A stretch of DNA of 18,600 nt, taken from positions 1-18,600 of the forward strand of contig JAEYQQ010000160.1 in NCBI GenBank assembly GCA_023409955.1, read 5' to 3'. The position numbers and the translations under genes were made by a program. The stretch comes from Bacillota bacterium (GTDB lineage: Bacteria; Bacillota; Clostridia; Christensenellales; Aristaeellaceae). Shown here in pieces: positions 1 to 7,470 of this stretch (its first letter is position 1; each line of letters starts with the position of its first letter). The notes under the pieces are model-generated. The model saw only the letters and a list, made by a program, of their open reading frames with translations. It had not been told where the DNA came from and did not search any database.

Positions 1-10
1 TGTTACACTC

Positions 11-1039
11 TCAGCGGTATTGCTTGAGGAAACGGACATCGCCTTCAAACATCAGCCGCATGTCCCTGATGCCATAGCGCAAGGTGGCCAGGCGGTCAAG
101 GCCCATGCCAAAGGCAAAGCCGGAATAAACGGTGCTGTCAATGCCGCACATTTCCAATACCTTGGGGTTGACCATACCGCTGCCCAAAACCTCAATCCAG
201 CCGGTGCCCTTGCAAATGCGGCAGCCTGCGCCATGGCAAGCCACGCAGGAAAGGTCCACCTCTGCACTGGGCTCGGTGAAGGGGAAATAGGAAGGACGGA
301 AGCGGATATTCACCTCAGGCCCATACAGCCGCTTGGCAAAGGCCTCCAGGGTTCCCCGAAGGTCCGCCATGGTCACATCCTTATCCACCACCAGGCCTTC
401 CAGCTGATGGAACACCGGAGAATGGGTGGCATCCACCTCGTCAGCCCGGTATACCCGGCCAGGGCAGATAACACGGATGGGCGGCTTGCGAGATAGCATG
501 GTGCGCGCCTGAGCCGGGGAAGTATGGGTGCGCAGCACGGTATTTTCATCAAAATAAAACGTATCCTGAGCATCACGGGCCGGGTGGTTTTTAGGCATGT
601 TCAAAAGCTCAAAGTTAAAGTGGTCCAGCTCCACCTCCGGACCCTCTACCACTTCAAAGCCCATGCCTGCAAAGCAATCTACCAAATCCCGCAGTACCAG
701 CGTTACGGGATGAGCAGAGCCATACCTGGGCAGGTCACGAGGCTCGGTAACATCGATGGCTTCCTGTTTTAAAGCTTCTTCCCGCTCCTTTTTACTCAAA
801 ACTGCCTGCTTTTCATTCAGCAGCGATTCAAACTCTTCCCGAGCTTGGTTAATAAGCTGCCCAGCCTTTGGCCGCTCTGCCGGATCCAGCTGACCCATCA
901 TGCGAAGCAGCGCTGTCAGCTCCCCCTTTTTACCCAGCAGGTTAACCTTCAGCCCTTCCAATGCCTGGGTGATGGAAATGCCTTTGAGTTCCGTCTCCAG
1001 CTTCTCCCGAAGCACGGCGATTTGCTCCCGAATGTCCAT
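11..1039 (-). CDS. pheS: Phenylalanine--tRNA ligase alpha subunit
   Basis: This gene encodes the catalytic subunit of the cytoplasmic alpha2-beta2 phenylalanyl-tRNA synthetase, which charges tRNA-Phe. The 342-residue product has the usual bacterial length. A coiled-coil N-terminal tRNA-binding arm (about residues 1-85) is followed by the class II core. Motif 2 lies around residues 194-216 (GRVYRADEVDATHSPVFHQLEG region), the substrate pocket around 248-256 (RPSYFPFTE), a CxxC-x4-CxxC cluster at Cys265, 268, 273 and 276, and motif 3 at 307-316 (GFAFGMGLDR). The frame stays open upstream to 1132, but that extension is the T-box antiterminator read as protein. I chose the ATG at 1039 because AAAGGGGAAGAG precedes it. 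The stop is 11 bases from the window edge, so pheT, the expected partner, would lie outside. Expression is probably controlled by uncharged tRNA-Phe through the leader. Confidence 0.97.
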   Translation of the reverse strand: MDIREQIAVLREKLETELKGISITQALEGLKVNLLGKKGELTALLRMMGQLDPAERPKAGQLINQAREEFESLLNEKQAVLSKKEREEALKQEAIDVTEPRDLPRYGSAHPVTLVLRDLVDCFAGMGFEVVEGPEVELDHFNFELLNMPKNHPARDAQDTFYFDENTVLRTHTSPAQARTMLSRKPPIRVICPGRVYRADEVDATHSPVFHQLEGLVVDKDVTMADLRGTLEAFAKRLYGPEVNIRFRPSYFPFTEPSAEVDLSCVACHGAGCRICKGTGWIEVLGSGMVNPKVLEMCGIDSTVYSGFAFGMGLDRLATLRYGIRDMRLMFEGDVRFLKQYR

Positions 1040-1065
1040 AGCCTCTTCCCCTTTCATATATCCCG

Positions 1066-1343
1066 GCAATAAAAAAAGCCCCGTCCATGGGACGAAGGCA
1101 TGCTGCCGCGTGTTACCACCCAACTTCCGCACAAGGCATTGCCCTATGCGCTCGCCGATTTCTAACGGGGGCTCGTCCGTCCCTGCCTAATCCCGGCGTC
1201 CGGCTTTAAGCCCTTCGTCGGTTTTTGCGGGGAAGCTCGGGAGGGAATTTCCTGCTAGCTTTGCGGATGGCTTTCAGCCGGTGGCCATCCTCTCTTTGGC
1301 ATTGCCGTTTTGCAGGCTTTGTTCTCCGTCATCGCCTTTATTG
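1066..1343 (-). promoter_or_regulatory. T-box riboswitch leader of pheS
   Basis: The roughly 300-nt leader between the pheS promoter and start codon has T-box architecture. The conserved antiterminator box reads TTGGGTGGTAACACGCGG on the minus strand (complement of about 1106-1124), a variant of the usual AGGGTGGTACCGCG. A Stem I distal-loop-like segment, AGAGAGGATGGCCACCGG, lies further 5'. On the 3' side of Stem I the segment GGAAATTCCCTCCCGAGC places a TTC triplet (complement of 1245-1247) in the specifier position, matching phenylalanine and pheS. The leader ends in a terminator hairpin. In this family, uncharged tRNA pairs with the specifier and with the T-box bulge and stabilises the antiterminator. 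The transcript start near 1343 is inferred from the -10 box. The base after the specifier is C rather than the more usual purine. Confidence 0.9.
1071..1099 (-). terminator. T-box leader terminator hairpin
   Basis: On the minus strand GCCTTCGTCC-CAT-GGACGGGGC forms a nine-pair stem with one bulged T, followed directly by seven T. It is the terminator alternative to the T-box antiterminator, and it ends about 32 nt before the pheS start codon. Confidence 0.9.
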
Positions 1344-1349
1344 CCATGG

Positions 1350-1378
1350 ATTATAGCACAGTCCGATATTACTTTCAA
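1350..1378 (-). promoter_or_regulatory. pheS promoter
   Basis: A sigma-A type promoter on the minus strand: TTGAAA (complement of 1373-1378), a 17-nt spacer, and a perfect TATAAT (complement of 1350-1355). It lies directly upstream of the T-box leader, so transcription should start near 1343. Confidence 0.85.
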
Positions 1379-1455
1379 GTGCCTCTTTGCACAAGCGCCC
1401 TTCAAAAAATAGAATGATTTACAAAACTTTTCCACACAACATGCCATATCTATTA

Positions 1456-1461
1456 TATAAT
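1456..1461 (+). promoter_or_regulatory. Possible -10 box for the VanW-domain gene
   Basis: A TATAAT occurs in the AT-rich stretch 1451-1462, about 46 bases before the start codon at 1508. No convincing -35 hexamer lies 16-18 bases upstream, so this call rests on one box and its position. The stretch 1379-1455 otherwise shows nothing I can name. Confidence 0.4.
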
Positions 1462-1507
1462 TGAGGCACCTTCCTTTGAACGATCACATATGGAGAGGAT
1501 TCTACCA

Positions 1508-2500
1508 ATGAAAAAAGCTGCCGCCGCTCTATTTCTTATATTACTATTTGGAATATTTTTGACAGCCCTGACAGAAGCGAATCCCATCTCATCATCCTCC
1601 GTTATCATGGAAGCCTATGCTGATTTAAAGTTTGCCATCCGTAAGGAGCCCGATGAAAACAGCCGCCGGATAAAGGGCGTGGAAAAGCGAGAGAAGGTTG
1701 GCATTTTAGAAGTCGGCGATCCGTGGAGCAAGATCACTTATGAGGGTGTTACGGGCTACTGTAAAACAAAATGGCTGTACCGTTTCCGGGCTCTTGACCC
1801 CTTTGCAGCAAAGGTACCAGGAGCACAAATACAGGCAGGCATCGCCAAGGTCATCACACCTGTGCACATAGCCGTTCCCGGCTATGGCGGCAATTTGCTG
1901 ATGGAAGGCAACCTGCTTTCCATTTCAAGCTGGGATGCGGATGGCGCTGTAATCCCCATGATGCGCAGCACCGCCCAAATTCCTGCAGAACACTTGTCCT
2001 TTGTGCCCTTTGTCCCCTGGGACAAAGCAGAGCCCGGTGATATCATCGGCGGATTTACCACCTATTACAACGAAAGCACCGGTGGGAAGAAACTGGGTGC
2101 AAACAGGCGCTGGAACATAGATCTGGCCAGCAGCCATGTACACGGAACCGTTATTCCCTCAGGGAGTGAATTTTCCTACAATCGTCTGTGCGGCGACAGC
2201 ACAAAGAAAAACGGTTACAAACTGGCACCCAACATCAGCCAAGACGGCGTCGGGTATGGCGGCGGCATGTGCCAGCTCACCACCACCATCTACAATGCGG
2301 TGCTGGGCCTGCCCATCCAAATCACCCAATGGGCATTGCACAGGGACAGCGGCGTTGCCTACATTCCAAGAGGGTTTGATGCCTCTGTAGGTATTTACAG
2401 CGACTTTGTTTTTATCAATACACTTCCCTATGACATCCGCTTGGATACACTGACGCAAAACGGCGTTGTCACCGTCTTAATCAGCCGGAATACAGTCTGA
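1508..2500 (+). CDS. Exported SH3-like/VanW domain protein
   Basis: The 330-residue product begins with a signal peptide or membrane anchor (MKKAAAALFLILLFGIFLTA). A bacterial SH3-like domain follows at about residues 34-95, ending in the typical GYCKTKWLY. A VanW domain covers about 180-310, with GGGMCQLTTTIYNA at 251-264, a conserved PSGSEFSYN upstream and GFDASV near 289. VanW domains occur in the vanB vancomycin-resistance cluster and in many cell-wall-associated proteins, but their biochemical role is not established. The SH3 module suggests wall binding. I infer an extracytoplasmic envelope role, not resistance, because no vanHBX-like genes are nearby. An in-frame ATG exists at 1490, but GGAGAGG at 1491-1497 lies nine bases before 1508, which favours the later start. 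Confidence 0.85.
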   Translation: MKKAAAALFLILLFGIFLTALTEANPISSSSVIMEAYADLKFAIRKEPDENSRRIKGVEKREKVGILEVGDPWSKITYEGVTGYCKTKWLYRFRALDPFAAKVPGAQIQAGIAKVITPVHIAVPGYGGNLLMEGNLLSISSWDADGAVIPMMRSTAQIPAEHLSFVPFVPWDKAEPGDIIGGFTTYYNESTGGKKLGANRRWNIDLASSHVHGTVIPSGSEFSYNRLCGDSTKKNGYKLAPNISQDGVGYGGGMCQLTTTIYNAVLGLPIQITQWALHRDSGVAYIPRGFDASVGIYSDFVFINTLPYDIRLDTLTQNGVVTVLISRNTV

Positions 2501-2558
2501 TCAAAGCCCCGGGGATTGCAAAATCCATACAGGTGAAGTAAGCTATACATATCCCAAG

Positions 2559-2574
2559 TTCGTACATATACGAA
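2559..2574 (+). promoter_or_regulatory. Inverted repeat overlapping the ribosome binding site of the HAD gene
   Basis: TTCGTA-CATA-TACGAA is a perfect 6-bp inverted repeat with a four-base loop. Its right arm runs into the AAAGGA ribosome binding site at 2573-2578, just before the ATG at 2586. It could be a repressor site or a small RNA hairpin that partly hides the ribosome binding site. No function is shown. Confidence 0.4.
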
Positions 2575-2585
2575 AGGATATCGCT

Positions 2586-3284
2586 ATGGCTGCTTCACCT
2601 TATTCATTGCTGCTATCCGATGCAGACAATACACTCTTTGATTTTTACGCTGCGGAAGAATCCGCCCTGCGTGATGCGTTATCCTATTGCGGCCTGCCCT
2701 TTTCCATGGATACAGCCAGGCTGTATTCCCATATCAACGAGTCCTTGTGGAAAGCTTACGAGCAAAAGGAAATCACACAGGATGCGCTGCGCATCCAGCG
2801 CTTCAAGCTGTTGCTGGACTATTTTCCAGATCATTGCCATACACCGGAGGAAGTCGGTCTTGTCTTTACAGATCGACTGGGCCAATATGCATATTTAATG
2901 CCAGGCGCATTGGACTTCGTACAAATCGTTTCGCAGCACATGCCCATCGTTTTGGTGACCAACGGTATTGCCTCCGTTCAAAAATCCAGGCTGCAAAGAT
3001 CAGTCATTGCCCCCTACATCACCGATGCCGTCATCAGCGGAGAAATCGGTGCATCCAAGCCTGATCCCAAGATGTTATTTATCGCCATGGAGAAAATGAC
3101 CATCACTGATAAGAGCAAGGTCATACTGCTGGGAGACAGCCTCTCCGCCGATATAAAGGCAGCAAACCGGGCTGGTATCGCCTCCATCCACCTGTGCGGT
3201 ACAGGGAAAAAGCAAGCCCAATCCCCTGCCTCCTTTCAGGCAGAAACGTTGGAGGAAGCCAGGAAAATCATTCTTGGCGATTGA
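2586..3284 (+). CDS. HAD-family noncanonical pyrimidine nucleotidase, YjjG type
   Basis: The 232-residue protein is a cytoplasmic haloacid dehalogenase-fold phosphatase. Motif I is SDADNTLF, with nucleophile Asp12 and acid/base Asp14. Motif II is VTNG (125-127), motif III Lys158 in SKPDP, and motif IV GDS (183-185) with Asp189. The helical C1 cap (about residues 20-100) and overall layout closely follow E. coli YjjG, a 5'-nucleotidase that dephosphorylates noncanonical pyrimidine nucleotides as house cleaning. Substrate specificity here is by family resemblance only; phosphoglycolate phosphatase-like relatives are the alternative. The start is supported by GAAAGGA upstream. The gene is 85 bases from the VanW gene and 65 bases from the ABC ATPase gene on the same strand, with no terminator seen between, so it may share their transcript. 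Confidence 0.85.
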   Translation: MAASPYSLLLSDADNTLFDFYAAEESALRDALSYCGLPFSMDTARLYSHINESLWKAYEQKEITQDALRIQRFKLLLDYFPDHCHTPEEVGLVFTDRLGQYAYLMPGALDFVQIVSQHMPIVLVTNGIASVQKSRLQRSVIAPYITDAVISGEIGASKPDPKMLFIAMEKMTITDKSKVILLGDSLSADIKAANRAGIASIHLCGTGKKQAQSPASFQAETLEEARKIILGD

Positions 3285-3349
3285 CAGCAAATGCATCTCA
3301 CATTTACAATACATCCACCAAGACGCCTAGAAAGGAGGAACGCAGCGCC

Positions 3350-4480
3350 ATGTCACAGTCACTATTGAAGATTCACAACCTGCAAAAGACAACAGCCGGT
3401 GCACAACTCCTCCAAGGTGCAAACCTTACCATCAACACTGGTGAATTTATATCTCTGCTGGGCCCGGAAGGCTCCGGCAAGACCGTGCTTATCACTATCC
3501 TGGCAGGCTTTTCAAAGCCTTCCTTTGGCCGGATTATCCAAGATGGCAAGGATATAACCACGCTGCCGCCCTCCCGCCGGGAAGCCTGTGCCATCTTTTC
3601 CGATACCCCGCTGTTTCCTTATCGCACCGTGCTTTCCAATATTGCCTTTGGCTTGAAATCCCAAGGCATTACAAGGGCTGAGCGCCTTGGCCGTGCCCGG
3701 CATATGCTGGCCCTTTCTGACCTTGCAGGCATTGAAAAAAAGCATCCCAAGCGTCTTACCCACTATCAGTATAAAATGTCCGTTCTTTTAAGGGCGCTGG
3801 TTTTACGTCCTCCGCTTTTGCTGCTTGACGACCCTTTTGCAAAGCTTGAGGATACTGATCGCAGGCAAATTCTTGCCTTTATCAAAGCGCTGCAGCAGCA
3901 ATGGCATTTTTCTGTACTGTATGCCACCAACCGCCGGGCAGAAGCCATATCCGTATCCCACCGTCTTGCATTGATGTCCGAAGGCCGCATAGAGCAGGTC
4001 GGAACACCGGAGGAGATCTACCACCAGCCCGAAACCATCACAGCCGCCCAGTCCATGGGTACAGTCAACCTGCTGTCCTGCATCGTCACGGCACGACGTC
4101 CGGACGGTCTGGTGGCGCTGGATATGGAAGGGCTAACTTTATCTGCTCAATCCTATGGGCCGCCCCCCTCCATCGGCGAGGACGTATTCTTGTGCCTTCG
4201 GCCGGAGCAGATCCAATTATCCGCTCACCCTCATTCCGACAGTCTGATCAGCGGTATACTGAAAGATAGTCATCTGGATGGCACACGCCATCTGTCTGCG
4301 GTTTTGCTGCCTACAGGCCAAGAGCTTTTGTGTGATGATGCCATCGCGGAAGGGTACGCGCCTGGAACACGGGTTTTCATTACCTGGGATACGGCAAAAA
4401 CAGCCCTGCTGCCAAAGGAGCAGGGCATTGGCTACCGCAGCACCGTGGCTGGAACCACCGGAAAGGGGGCAGCTCTTTGA
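3350..4480 (+). CDS. PotA-like ABC transporter ATPase with degenerate catalytic motifs
   Basis: The 376-residue protein has the length and layout of PotA/FbpC-type import ATPases: an N-terminal nucleotide-binding domain (1-235) and a C-terminal TOBE-like domain (about 240-355, with LRPEQIQL). Walker A is intact (GPEGSGKT, 38-45). The remaining motifs deviate. The Q-loop Gln is Ser84 (FSDTPLFP); the LSGGQ signature is LTHYQ (136-140); the Walker B catalytic Glu is Asp161 (LLLLDDP); the D-loop reads AKLED; and the switch His is Asn194 (ATNRRAEA). The conserved EGRIEQVGTPEEIY segment shows the alignment is right. The frame is open with no stop, so the gene seems maintained, perhaps as a weak or regulatory ATPase. 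The frame extends upstream to 3194, but AAAGGAGG at 3331-3338 selects 3350. The stop overlaps the TTG start of the permease gene. Confidence 0.85.
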   Translation: MSQSLLKIHNLQKTTAGAQLLQGANLTINTGEFISLLGPEGSGKTVLITILAGFSKPSFGRIIQDGKDITTLPPSRREACAIFSDTPLFPYRTVLSNIAFGLKSQGITRAERLGRARHMLALSDLAGIEKKHPKRLTHYQYKMSVLLRALVLRPPLLLLDDPFAKLEDTDRRQILAFIKALQQQWHFSVLYATNRRAEAISVSHRLALMSEGRIEQVGTPEEIYHQPETITAAQSMGTVNLLSCIVTARRPDGLVALDMEGLTLSAQSYGPPPSIGEDVFLCLRPEQIQLSAHPHSDSLISGILKDSHLDGTRHLSAVLLPTGQELLCDDAIAEGYAPGTRVFITWDTAKTALLPKEQGIGYRSTVAGTTGKGAAL

Positions 4481-5217
4481 CAAGCGTAAAAAGGCGTTTC
4501 CCTTACCTTGTGTGGCTGGTAGCCTTTTTCATCACCCCATTGCTTTTTGCTCCAGGCATATTGCCTGTCATGAAGGTTGGGCTTCATATGATCTCTTATT
4601 CAGGCATACAGGCGGCCTTGGATTTTACATTGGCACCAAAGGTCCTGCCTGAGGTCTTTACAGCTCTATATGCCGTACTGATTTGCCTATTGGCTGGATA
4701 TCCGCTGTCGTTTGTCATGGCAAAAAGCAAGCACCGCGGCAAACTTGCAGGCTGGCTTTTGCCCCTTTTCACATTGATAGGCGGCATTCTTTTGCACAGC
4801 AGACAGCTTCTTCCCCTGCTGCCCCATAAGGCAGCGCAAGTGCTATTTACTCTCAGCAGCCTGGTTCCACCAGCCATAACCATGGCACTGTCGCTATTGC
4901 CCCTTTTTATCCTTTGCACCTCCTCTTACATACTGGTCCAGGACCCGGCATTTTACAAAACCGCCAGAGGTCTGGGGGCCTCCCCCTTTGCCTCCTTCAT
5001 GTTGCATATATTCCCCCGTTCCATCACAGGTGCTTTGTTGGGGTTTCTAATTGTTTATGCAAGCGCGCTGGGCCTTGCGTTGATCACCGCTCCAGTTCCC
5101 TATCTGCCTGCAAACACATTATTAATCACCTGCGCTGTACTTTGTACAGCTGATTTTATCATTCTTTCCATCACTCTGCTGACTACCAAAAAGCCAAGGA
5201 GGGCAGCACCATGCTGA
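4477..5217 (+). CDS. PotB-like ABC transporter permease
   Basis: The 246-residue integral membrane protein has about six hydrophobic segments. It resembles PotB/CysT-type permeases of the binding-protein-dependent family but is shorter than the usual 270-290 residues. The cytoplasmic coupling (EAA) loop is recognisable as FYKTARGLGASPFASF, where PotB has EAARDLGAS, so the canonical Glu-Ala is Lys-Thr. The segment after TM2 (GYPLSFVMAKSKHRGK) also follows PotB. It probably forms the membrane partner of the upstream ATPase. No PotC permease or PotD binding protein follows; nagA comes next. The start is TTG, overlapping the ATPase stop in a TTGA arrangement, with AAAGGGGG 7-15 bases upstream, which implies translational coupling. 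The 3' end overlaps nagA by seven bases. The transported substrate is unknown. Confidence 0.78.
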   Translation: MTSVKRRFPYLVWLVAFFITPLLFAPGILPVMKVGLHMISYSGIQAALDFTLAPKVLPEVFTALYAVLICLLAGYPLSFVMAKSKHRGKLAGWLLPLFTLIGGILLHSRQLLPLLPHKAAQVLFTLSSLVPPAITMALSLLPLFILCTSSYILVQDPAFYKTARGLGASPFASFMLHIFPRSITGALLGFLIVYASALGLALITAPVPYLPANTLLITCAVLCTADFIILSITLLTTKKPRRAAPC

Positions 5218-6329
5218 TTCAAAACGCCACCGCATACCTTGATGGATCGTTTCAAAGGAACATTTGTATACGAATGAGCCAAGGCACCATCACCGATGTC
5301 GCCACCACCCTGTCCCCGCTTCCCGGCGAGGATGTTCTTGACGCAAGCGGTGATTTTATCCTTCCCGGTTTTGTGGATATACACATCCACGCATACCTTG
5401 GCATGGATACCATGTCCGGCGAATCAGCCGTGCGTCACATGAGCCGGGAGCTGAAAAAGGGCGGCGTAGCAGCATTTTTGCCCACCACCATGAGTGCCAG
5501 CCTGTCGGATACCAAAGCCGCTCTGGCAGGAATCGAAGCAGTGATCAGACAGAAAGAGCCCGAGGGCTCCCTGGTGCTGGGGGCACATATGGAAGCCCCC
5601 TTTTTAAGCGCCCACCGCTGCGGTGCCCAGGTGGCTTCCCACTTTATTCCCCCTACCATGGAAGCCTTTATGGATATGACAGGGGAGTATGCATCCGTTG
5701 TGCGCATCATCACCATGGCGCCTGAGCTTCCAGGCTCGGAAGGCTGGGTCCGGGAAATTGCATCCCGCGGCATCGTAGTATCCATCGGCCACTCTGACGC
5801 CACCTGTGAGCAGACGCATCAGGCAGCGTCTTGGGGTGCCAGCCATGTCACCCACCTGTTCAATGCCCAAACGCCGCTGCATCACAGGGATCCCGGTGTC
5901 CCCGGCGCAACCCTCACCGACGATAGGCTGTATGCGGAGGTCATCTGCGATGGCATTCACCTGCACCCTGATATTATCCGCCTGGTTTTATCAGCTAAGG
6001 GCCGTGAAAAGACAGTGCTGGTCAGCGATGCCATGGAGGCCGCCGGTATGCCCGAGGGTACTTACCAATTGGGCGGGCAACTGGTGTATGTAAAAAACGG
6101 GGCCGCGCGTTTGGCTTCCGGCACATTGGCCGGCTCTACACTGACCATGGCCCGGGGCCTTCAAAACCTGATCGCCTTTGGCATAAAGCCAGAAGATGCC
6201 GTCTATATGGCCACGCAGGCCCCTGCCCAATCCATTGGCGAAAAGCTGGTAGGCCGCATTGCAAATGGCTCACCAGGCATCCTTACACGCTGGAGCAGAG
6301 ATTGGGAGATGAAAGCCGTTATTGGCTGA
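5211..6329 (+). CDS. nagA: N-acetylglucosamine-6-phosphate deacetylase
   Basis: This cytoplasmic amidohydrolase converts N-acetylglucosamine 6-phosphate to glucosamine 6-phosphate and acetate, feeding amino-sugar catabolism and cell-wall recycling. The 372-residue product has the full set of family motifs: PGFVDIHIHAYLG (His58, His60), the metal ligand Glu128 in HMEAPF, His194 in IGHSDAT, His215 in THLFNA, PLHHRDPG, and the catalytic Asp273 in VSDAMEAAG. HMEAPF replaces the common HLEGPF. The start codon lies inside the end of the permease gene, with AAGGAGGG upstream, so translation is probably coupled. No nagB was found in the window. The distal part carries the usual GRIANGSPG motif, so the protein appears complete. 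Confidence 0.95.
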   Translation: MLIQNATAYLDGSFQRNICIRMSQGTITDVATTLSPLPGEDVLDASGDFILPGFVDIHIHAYLGMDTMSGESAVRHMSRELKKGGVAAFLPTTMSASLSDTKAALAGIEAVIRQKEPEGSLVLGAHMEAPFLSAHRCGAQVASHFIPPTMEAFMDMTGEYASVVRIITMAPELPGSEGWVREIASRGIVVSIGHSDATCEQTHQAASWGASHVTHLFNAQTPLHHRDPGVPGATLTDDRLYAEVICDGIHLHPDIIRLVLSAKGREKTVLVSDAMEAAGMPEGTYQLGGQLVYVKNGAARLASGTLAGSTLTMARGLQNLIAFGIKPEDAVYMATQAPAQSIGEKLVGRIANGSPGILTRWSRDWEMKAVIG

Positions 6330-6359
6330 TCTTTTGTTGCTCATAAATAATTGGAAGCA

Positions 6360-6381
6360 TTTACGCATGAATGGCCGTAAA
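6360..6381. repeat. Small inverted repeat after nagA
   Basis: TTTACG (6360-6365) and CGTAAA (6376-6381) form a perfect 6-bp inverted repeat with a ten-base loop between the nagA stop and the following terminator-like hairpin. It has no T-tract of its own and could be part of the 3' end of the transcript or a protein site. Confidence 0.4.
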
Positions 6382-6388
6382 ATAACTC

Positions 6389-6410
6389 AAACTCCCCATG
6401 AGGGGTTTTT
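6389..6410 (+). terminator. Probable terminator after nagA
   Basis: CCCC-ATGA-GGGG followed by TTTTT, with an outer AAA/TTT pairing across a two-base bulge, forms a short GC-rich hairpin with a T-tract. It separates the nagA transcript from the murB promoter. Confidence 0.65.
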
Positions 6411-6427
6411 GCCTTCTGGCAATTCTA

Positions 6428-6456
6428 TTGCCTGAAAGGCGCTTTTGCGTTACAAT
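6428..6456 (+). promoter_or_regulatory. murB operon promoter
   Basis: TTGCCT (6428-6433), a 17-base spacer and TACAAT (6451-6456) make a good sigma-A promoter. It lies about 35 bases before the murB start, directly after the nagA terminator, and probably drives murB-rapZ-whiA-crh. Confidence 0.75.
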
Positions 6457-6490
6457 GAAAGGGTAAAAATCACCTTCTCAGGAGGTTCTC

Positions 6491-7447
6491 ATGGAATCAA
6501 AACCCTGCGGTGCGCCCCGGTACGGGCAGTTTCTGCAAAAGATAGAGGAACGGATTCCGCAGGACAGAATACTGCTTCAAGCCCCCATGTCGGAGCATAC
6601 CACCCTCCACATCGGCGGCCCTGCGGATATACTGGTAACGGCGCAAAGCGCCCAGGAGATCGCTTATCTGATTCAAACCGCCAATGCATTTGGTATACCG
6701 CTGATGATGCTGGGCAACGGGAGCAACCTGCTGGTGAAAGATGGGGGCATCCGTGGCCTGGTGGTGCAATTCGGCGAAGAGATGGCCGCCATCACCGTGG
6801 AGGGAACAAAGCTCACATCAAAAGCTGGTGCTTCTCTAGCCGCGGTGACAAAGGCAGCAGCACGCCATGGTCTAACCGGCTTATGCTTCGCCTGCGGCAT
6901 ACCTGGTACGGTAGGCGGCGGCGTATACATGAACGCCGGGGCCTATGGCGGTGAGTTAAAGGAATCCATCATCGAGGTGGAGGCCATCACAGCCGACGGG
7001 GAGATTCATGTCTATTCCTGCGAGGAAATGCATTTTGGCTATCGGTACAGCCGTGCACAGGAGGAGATGATGATCATCACCTCTGTCACCTTTCAATTAT
7101 CATACGGTGACACCGCGGCCATCTGGGCGGATATGAAGGAATTCAACCGCCGCCGCAACGAAAAGCAGCCCATGGATGTGCCCAGCGCAGGCAGCACCTT
7201 CAAAAGGCCAGAAGGGCATTTTGCAGGGCAGCTTATTGATCTGTCAGGCCTTCGGGGCGTGAAGGTAGGCGATGCTCAGGTCAGCGAAAAGCATGCTGGC
7301 TTCTTGGTTAACACAGGCAATGCCACCGCCGCCGATTTTTTATCCCTTATTGCGCTGGTTCAAAAAACGGTACAGGAAAAGCATGGCGTATTGCTTACGC
7401 CGGAAGTCCGCATCGTGGGGGAAGATTCCACCATGAACTACATCTGA
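6491..7447 (+). CDS. murB: UDP-N-acetylenolpyruvoylglucosamine reductase
   Basis: MurB is the cytoplasmic FAD enzyme that uses NADPH to reduce UDP-GlcNAc-enolpyruvate to UDP-MurNAc, the second committed step of peptidoglycan precursor synthesis. The 318-residue product has the FAD-binding segments HTTLHIGGPADILV (36-49), LGNGSNLLVKDGG and CGIPGTVGGGVYMNAGAYGG (135-154). The catalytic residues are Arg185 in FGYRYS, the proton donor Ser235 in PSAGSTFKRP, and Glu305 in TPEVRIVG. The short loop between them fits the type II enzymes of Gram-positives. GGAGG lies six bases before the ATG. The next gene starts 23 bases after the stop. murB heading a rapZ-whiA cluster is common in Clostridia. Confidence 0.97.
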   Translation: MESKPCGAPRYGQFLQKIEERIPQDRILLQAPMSEHTTLHIGGPADILVTAQSAQEIAYLIQTANAFGIPLMMLGNGSNLLVKDGGIRGLVVQFGEEMAAITVEGTKLTSKAGASLAAVTKAAARHGLTGLCFACGIPGTVGGGVYMNAGAYGGELKESIIEVEAITADGEIHVYSCEEMHFGYRYSRAQEEMMIITSVTFQLSYGDTAAIWADMKEFNRRRNEKQPMDVPSAGSTFKRPEGHFAGQLIDLSGLRGVKVGDAQVSEKHAGFLVNTGNATAADFLSLIALVQKTVQEKHGVLLTPEVRIVGEDSTMNYI

Positions 7448-7470
7448 TTTACGAAAGGCTGGAAAGATCC

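Noticed and set aside
20..496. 158-residue plus-strand open frame inside pheS
   Set aside because: It is antisense to a well-conserved gene, shows no domain and has no ribosome binding site.
1040..1132. N-terminal extension of PheS to an ATG at 1132
   Set aside because: The extension is the T-box and terminator translated as protein; ATG 1039 has the ribosome binding site and gives the normal family length.
1508..2500. VanW-domain protein as a vancomycin-resistance gene
   Set aside because: No vanH, ligase, vanX or two-component genes are nearby, and the VanW domain is common in ordinary envelope proteins.
3194..3349. 52-residue N-terminal extension of the PotA-like protein
   Set aside because: It overlaps the end of the YjjG-like gene in another frame, and AAAGGAGG points to 3350.
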